Under the pieces are notes generated by a model. It did not search any database, was not told the origin of the DNA, and was given only the letters and a program-made list of their open reading frames with translations. Shown piece by piece: positions 5,137 to 8,225 of a stretch of DNA of 8,225 nt; the first letter of the stretch is position 1; every line of letters begins with the position of its first letter. This stretch comes from Spirochaetota bacterium (GTDB taxonomy: Bacteria; Spirochaetota; JAGLSM01), in the NCBI GenBank assembly GCA_023135745.1, contig JAGLSM010000067.1, forward strand, positions 1 through 8,225. Reading direction: 5' to 3'. A program made the position numbers and the translations under genes.

Positions 5137-6888
5137 ATGCTGCTTATTGACTGGATTGTTGTAGCTATATATTTTGCTGTGATTATCTTCATAGGTATGA
5201 AGTATTATAAAAGAGCATCGAGTAACCTTGAAGAATATTTCATATCAGGACGTAAGTTGACCTGGTGGATTGCAGGGACCAGTATGGTTGCGACTACATT
5301 CGCGGCTGATACGCCTCTTGCTGTGACGGGGTTAACTCTAAACAGAGGGATATCCGGAAACTGGCTGTGGTGGAGTATGGCTCTTACCAGTATGCTGACT
5401 GTAATATTCTTTTCAAAGATGTGGCGCAGAAGCGGAATAATGACAGATGTTGAGTTCGCCGAACTCAGATATTCAGGCAAGCCTGCTGCCTTTTTACGCG
5501 GATTCAGAGCTCTTTATCTTGGCATCCCTATAAATGTTATTATAATGGGCGGATTTGTTACTGTCGCTATGATTAAAATTATACAGTATATGCTCTTTGA
5601 CGGACAGCCTCTTAGTATTGAATATAAATTGCTCATAGTAGGCGGTGCTTTTGTAATAGCAGGATTGTATTCAATTGTTTCGGGATTATGGGGTGTAGTA
5701 ATAACTGATTTTGTTCAATTTTTCCTCGCGATGATCGGAAGTATAGCTCTCGCCGTTATCTCTGTTGATAAAGCAGGCGGCCTTTCTAAAATGACAGCTA
5801 AAATCTCTCAAACCAGACCGGATCTATTAAGTTTTTTCCCGGATCCCGGCTCAGCCCTTTTTATTACAGTCGCGGTTTATCTGACTGTTCAGTGGTGGGC
5901 TTCGTGGTATCCCGGTGCTGAACCCGGCGGCGGCGGATATGCTGCTCAGAGGATGTTTTCATGCAAGGACGAAAAACATTCCTTTCTCTCAAGTTTATGG
6001 TTCACAATCGCTCATTATGCTGTCAGACCCTGGCCCTGGATTATAACCGCGCTTGCCGCGTTTGTTCTGATTCCCGGTGTTGCGGATAAGGAGGCAATGT
6101 ACCCAATGATGATTGCCAGGTACATGCCTGCCGGTCTCAAAGGACTCATGCTTACGGCTTTTCTTGCTGCGTATATGTCTACTATTACAACGCATTTAAA
6201 CTGGGGAGCTTCATACGTTGTTAATGATTTTTACAAAAGGTTTATCAGGAAAGATAGGGATGACAAACATTATGTTCTTGTCTCAAGGCTGGTGACTCTT
6301 GGACTTATGCTTCTGAGTGCGATTCCGGCAATTCTCTTTGACAGTATTAAGGATGCATGGCTGTATATACTCACCATAGGTGCCGGTACAGGAATGGTAC
6401 TGATCCTGCGCTGGTTCTGGCATAGAATAAACGCTTATTCGGAAATTTCTGCTATGCTGTCATCATTAATTGTTTCAACGGTATTGATAGTTGTAAAAAA
6501 AGTCTATGGATTATCATTTAGTAAATATGGTCCTTTAGATGACTCTATAACACTTGCTGTAACTGTGGGGATTACAACTATTGTATGGATTACAGTTACC
6601 TTATTAACTAAACCAGAAAGTCCCGAGAAACTTACCGCCTTTTTTAATAAGGTAAGACCTGCCGGTGTGATGTTCAGACCGCAGACGGCAGATGGTTACA
6701 AATCAAAAACTAGATTAATGCCTCTTGTTATTCAGTGGATACTGGGGTGTTTGATGGTTTATTCTTTTTTGTTTGGGACCGGAATGATTCTTCTTAGCCG
6801 CATGGAATACGGAAGTTTCATAGGTATCGGTCTTCTTGTATTTGGCGCATTCTTATTCAGGTTTATCGCGAAGAAGGCGGATGCTTAA
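5137..6888 (+). CDS. Sodium:solute symporter family (SSS) transporter
   Basis: A 583-residue integral membrane protein with about 13-14 hydrophobic spans, slightly long for the family. SSS hallmarks include SGRKLTWWIAGTSMVATTFAADTPL (37-61 region), the YSIVSGLWGVVITDFVQF segment (178-195), and the TM8-equivalent AAYMSTITTHLNWGASYVVNDFY (344-366). That last segment aligns without gaps to Vibrio SGLT, putting S348/T349 at the Na2-site serines. It should couple Na+ entry to uptake of an organic solute; sugar, amino acid or carboxylate cannot be told. Glycine-rich PGAEPGGGGYAAQRMF (259-274) is another conserved loop. It starts three bases after the methyltransferase stop with no clear ribosome site, suggesting translational coupling. 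It is visibly richer in G+C than the glycan genes before it. The convergent hisG stop is ten bases away. Confidence 0.9.
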   Translation: MLLIDWIVVAIYFAVIIFIGMKYYKRASSNLEEYFISGRKLTWWIAGTSMVATTFAADTPLAVTGLTLNRGISGNWLWWSMALTSMLTVIFFSKMWRRSGIMTDVEFAELRYSGKPAAFLRGFRALYLGIPINVIIMGGFVTVAMIKIIQYMLFDGQPLSIEYKLLIVGGAFVIAGLYSIVSGLWGVVITDFVQFFLAMIGSIALAVISVDKAGGLSKMTAKISQTRPDLLSFFPDPGSALFITVAVYLTVQWWASWYPGAEPGGGGYAAQRMFSCKDEKHSFLSSLWFTIAHYAVRPWPWIITALAAFVLIPGVADKEAMYPMMIARYMPAGLKGLMLTAFLAAYMSTITTHLNWGASYVVNDFYKRFIRKDRDDKHYVLVSRLVTLGLMLLSAIPAILFDSIKDAWLYILTIGAGTGMVLILRWFWHRINAYSEISAMLSSLIVSTVLIVVKKVYGLSFSKYGPLDDSITLAVTVGITTIVWITVTLLTKPESPEKLTAFFNKVRPAGVMFRPQTADGYKSKTRLMPLVIQWILGCLMVYSFLFGTGMILLSRMEYGSFIGIGLLVFGAFLFRFIAKKADA

Positions 6889-6907
6889 AACGATTTTATT
6901 ATAATCG
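6887..6907 (-). terminator. Weak hairpin terminator overlapping the hisG stop
   Basis: Read on the minus strand, CGATT (6907-6903) and AATCG (6895-6891) form a five-pair stem around a seven-base loop that contains the hisG TAA, followed by TTTT. It is short and A+T-rich. The symporter stop codon lies in the T tail, so the two transcripts end within each other. Confidence 0.3.
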
Positions 6908-7780
6908 GCAGTGGGTCATTTCTGTTTCAAGAATGGCCCTGCAGCCGATACTCTCGAGGCGGTCCATTACCTGCTGAACGTTATATTTTTCAACCATCAC
7001 TCTTACTGCATACCATTCGGGGCTGTCTGTTTTCTGTATTGTCGGAGAAGAATATCCCGGAGTAATTTTTGTAGCGTCATCAATGACTTTAGATGGACAG
7101 TTGTACTCAAGAAGGGAATATTTTGACGCAATTAGAACACCCTGCATTCTTCTTATTAGTTTATCAGCCATTTCAGGATTTTTCTGTTTTTTGTTTCCTA
7201 CAAGAACTGCCTCTGCCTTTAGTATCTCATCTCTCTCAACAAGATCGTGTTCTCTGAGGCTGCTCCCTGTTTCAACTACATCAAGTATGGCGTCAACAAG
7301 ACCAAGCAGAACCATGACTTCAACAGCTCCGCTTATCTCAATTATATGAACATCATTGATACCGTTTTCTTTGAAAAAATTTTCCGCTAGTTTAATAAAT
7401 TTGGTTCCTACTATTTTGCTTTTTAAATCTTTAGCTGTCTTAAATGGAGATTCTCTATGTGTAGCGAAGGATAGACGACACTTTCCAAAACCAAGTTTTA
7501 AATATTCGGTAACTTGTGCGTCTTTTTCTATAATCAGATCGCTTCCGGTAATTCCAAGGTCAACGACTCCTTCAGATACAAGAGCCGGAATATCCTGCGC
7601 GTGTGAAAATATTATCATAACACCTGTTTCTACACAGTTCGCGAAAAGCTGGCGTCCGGTAATTCTAAATTTCAAACCTGATTTTCTAAGTAGTTCAACG
7701 CAGTGGTCCTTTAATCGTCCCTTTGAAGGGATTGCAATTCTCAATTCATCTTTTTTTGATTCATTTTTATTAAGAAGCAT
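6899..7780 (-). CDS. hisG: ATP phosphoribosyltransferase, long form with regulatory domain
   Basis: HisG joins ATP and PRPP to give phosphoribosyl-ATP, the first and committed step of histidine synthesis in the cytoplasm. The 293-residue length is that of the long form: two catalytic lobes followed by a C-terminal ACT-like domain (about 218-293) that binds histidine for feedback inhibition. Visible family features are RIAIPSKGRL (14-23), DLGITGSDLI (74-83) and the PRPP-binding loop DVVETGSSLREHDL (167-180). The C-terminal stretch ITPGYSSPTIQK (239-250) is typical of HisG_C. Having this domain, it should not need HisZ. The start follows AAGGA (7791-7787) by six bases, and that site overlaps the hisE stop codon. 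hisE is nine bases upstream, so the pair is one operon. The 5' extension of about ten residues before the first strand is slightly long but ordinary. Confidence 0.95.
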   Translation of the reverse strand: MLLNKNESKKDELRIAIPSKGRLKDHCVELLRKSGLKFRITGRQLFANCVETGVMIIFSHAQDIPALVSEGVVDLGITGSDLIIEKDAQVTEYLKLGFGKCRLSFATHRESPFKTAKDLKSKIVGTKFIKLAENFFKENGINDVHIIEISGAVEVMVLLGLVDAILDVVETGSSLREHDLVERDEILKAEAVLVGNKKQKNPEMADKLIRRMQGVLIASKYSLLEYNCPSKVIDDATKITPGYSSPTIQKTDSPEWYAVRVMVEKYNVQQVMDRLESIGCRAILETEMTHCRL

Positions 7781-7789
7781 TATTATTCC

Positions 7790-8113
7790 TTATTTATTTC
7801 TGGATTCTTTTTCAGTAATACCGCTTGTTCCAAATCTTCTGCGGAGTTCGGCTAATACGGCATCAGGATGGATTTCTTTATAACCCAGAAGTACAAGAGC
7901 ATGGAAAAGGAGGTCAGCTGCTTCGTGAATGGTATGATTATTATCATCCATGTTGGCAGATTCAATAAGTTCTTGTGCTTCTTCAGTGATCTTAGCGCCT
8001 ATTTTTGAAACACCGCCTTTTATAAGGCTCGCCACATAGCTTTTTTTTGCCGGGTTTTGTTTTCTCTCCTGAATAATATCGTAGAGATCGTTTAATATTA
8101 GATCAGCAGACAT
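7790..8113 (-). CDS. hisE: Phosphoribosyl-ATP pyrophosphatase
   Basis: HisE removes pyrophosphate from phosphoribosyl-ATP to give phosphoribosyl-AMP, step two of histidine synthesis. The 107-residue all-helical protein is of the stand-alone HisE (MazG-like) type, not fused to HisI. Characteristic features are SYVASLIKGGVSKIGAKITEEAQELI (25-50), with Mg-binding E44/E45, and the second acidic helix HEAADLLFHALVLL (63-76), with E64 and D67. AGGAA five bases before the ATG supports the start. It is nine bases upstream of hisG, so the enzymes for the first two steps are made together. No convincing promoter precedes it in the 110 bases to the window edge, so transcription may begin further upstream. 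Confidence 0.93.
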   Translation of the reverse strand: MSADLILNDLYDIIQERKQNPAKKSYVASLIKGGVSKIGAKITEEAQELIESANMDDNNHTIHEAADLLFHALVLLGYKEIHPDAVLAELRRRFGTSGITEKESRNK

Positions 8114-8225
8114 ATTAGTTCCTGATAGATTAATTTATATGGAAAAATATCAGTTATACAGGCTGATTTCCAGTTTTTTCTGGTAATTGGGGGTTGAATG
8201 GGGGTCGGAGGTAAGGTGTAAATTT
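8114..8225. other. Region upstream of hisE with no supported gene
   Basis: I see no gene here. On the minus strand two frames close with TAA or TGA after about 24 codons from the edge, so the tail of an upstream operon gene is possible but unrecognisable. The stretch 8188-8216 is G-rich on the plus strand (two GGGGG runs plus GG steps). A small hairpin (CCAG 8170-8173 / CTGG 8180-8183, loop TTTTTT) lies beside it without a U tail. Confidence 0.4.

Noticed and set aside
7356..7883. Plus-strand open frame of 175 codons across hisG and hisE
   Set aside because: It is a shadow of two well-identified his genes and spans their junction.
8139..8186. Short plus-strand reading frame of 15 codons beginning ATG GAA AAA
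   Set aside because: It has no ribosome site, is very short, and shows no recognisable motif.
1..8225. CRISPR array, tRNA, rRNA or transposase
   Set aside because: I saw no regularly spaced repeats, cloverleaf-like stretch, rRNA landmark or transposase motif on either strand.

Overview
The window looks like a piece of chromosome from an A+T-rich bacterium. The genes have Shine-Dalgarno sites (AAGGAG, AGGAGG, GGAG), sigma70-like TTGACA promoters, and a bacterial hisE-hisG pair. The phylum cannot be read from the sequence. The mix of histone-fold protein, glycan genes and Na+/solute symporter would fit an uncultured or deep-branching lineage, but that is inference. I see no rRNA, tRNA, CRISPR array or transposase.

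Left part (1-2709). The 5' end of a GT4-type glycosyltransferase runs off the left edge on the minus strand and starts with TTG at 286. Divergent from it is a compact, apparently monocistronic unit for a 60-residue histone-fold protein (473-655), with T-tracts, a TTGACA promoter, an AGGAGG ribosome site and a hairpin terminator. A HAD phosphatase of the phosphoglycolate phosphatase type (773-1408) follows. A complete GT4 glycosyltransferase (1457-2572, minus) converges on it and has its own near-consensus promoter.

Middle part (2710-6888, plus). A multi-pass membrane protein of the GT39/ArnT-like glycosyltransferase type is followed by an FkbM-family methyltransferase and, three bases later, a sodium:solute symporter. 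With the two GT4 genes these form a plausible surface-glycan locus: cytoplasmic sugar transfer, transfer from a lipid-linked sugar outside the membrane, and methylation. The symporter is the G+C-rich member of the group and may be there by position rather than function.

Right part (6899-8113, minus). hisE and hisG form an operon for the second and first steps of histidine synthesis. The last ~110 bases hold no gene I can support.

The item most worth attention is the small histone-fold gene. It has the R-x-T-x4-D signature of archaeal histones but ends where helix 3 should begin, as in recently described bacterial histones.
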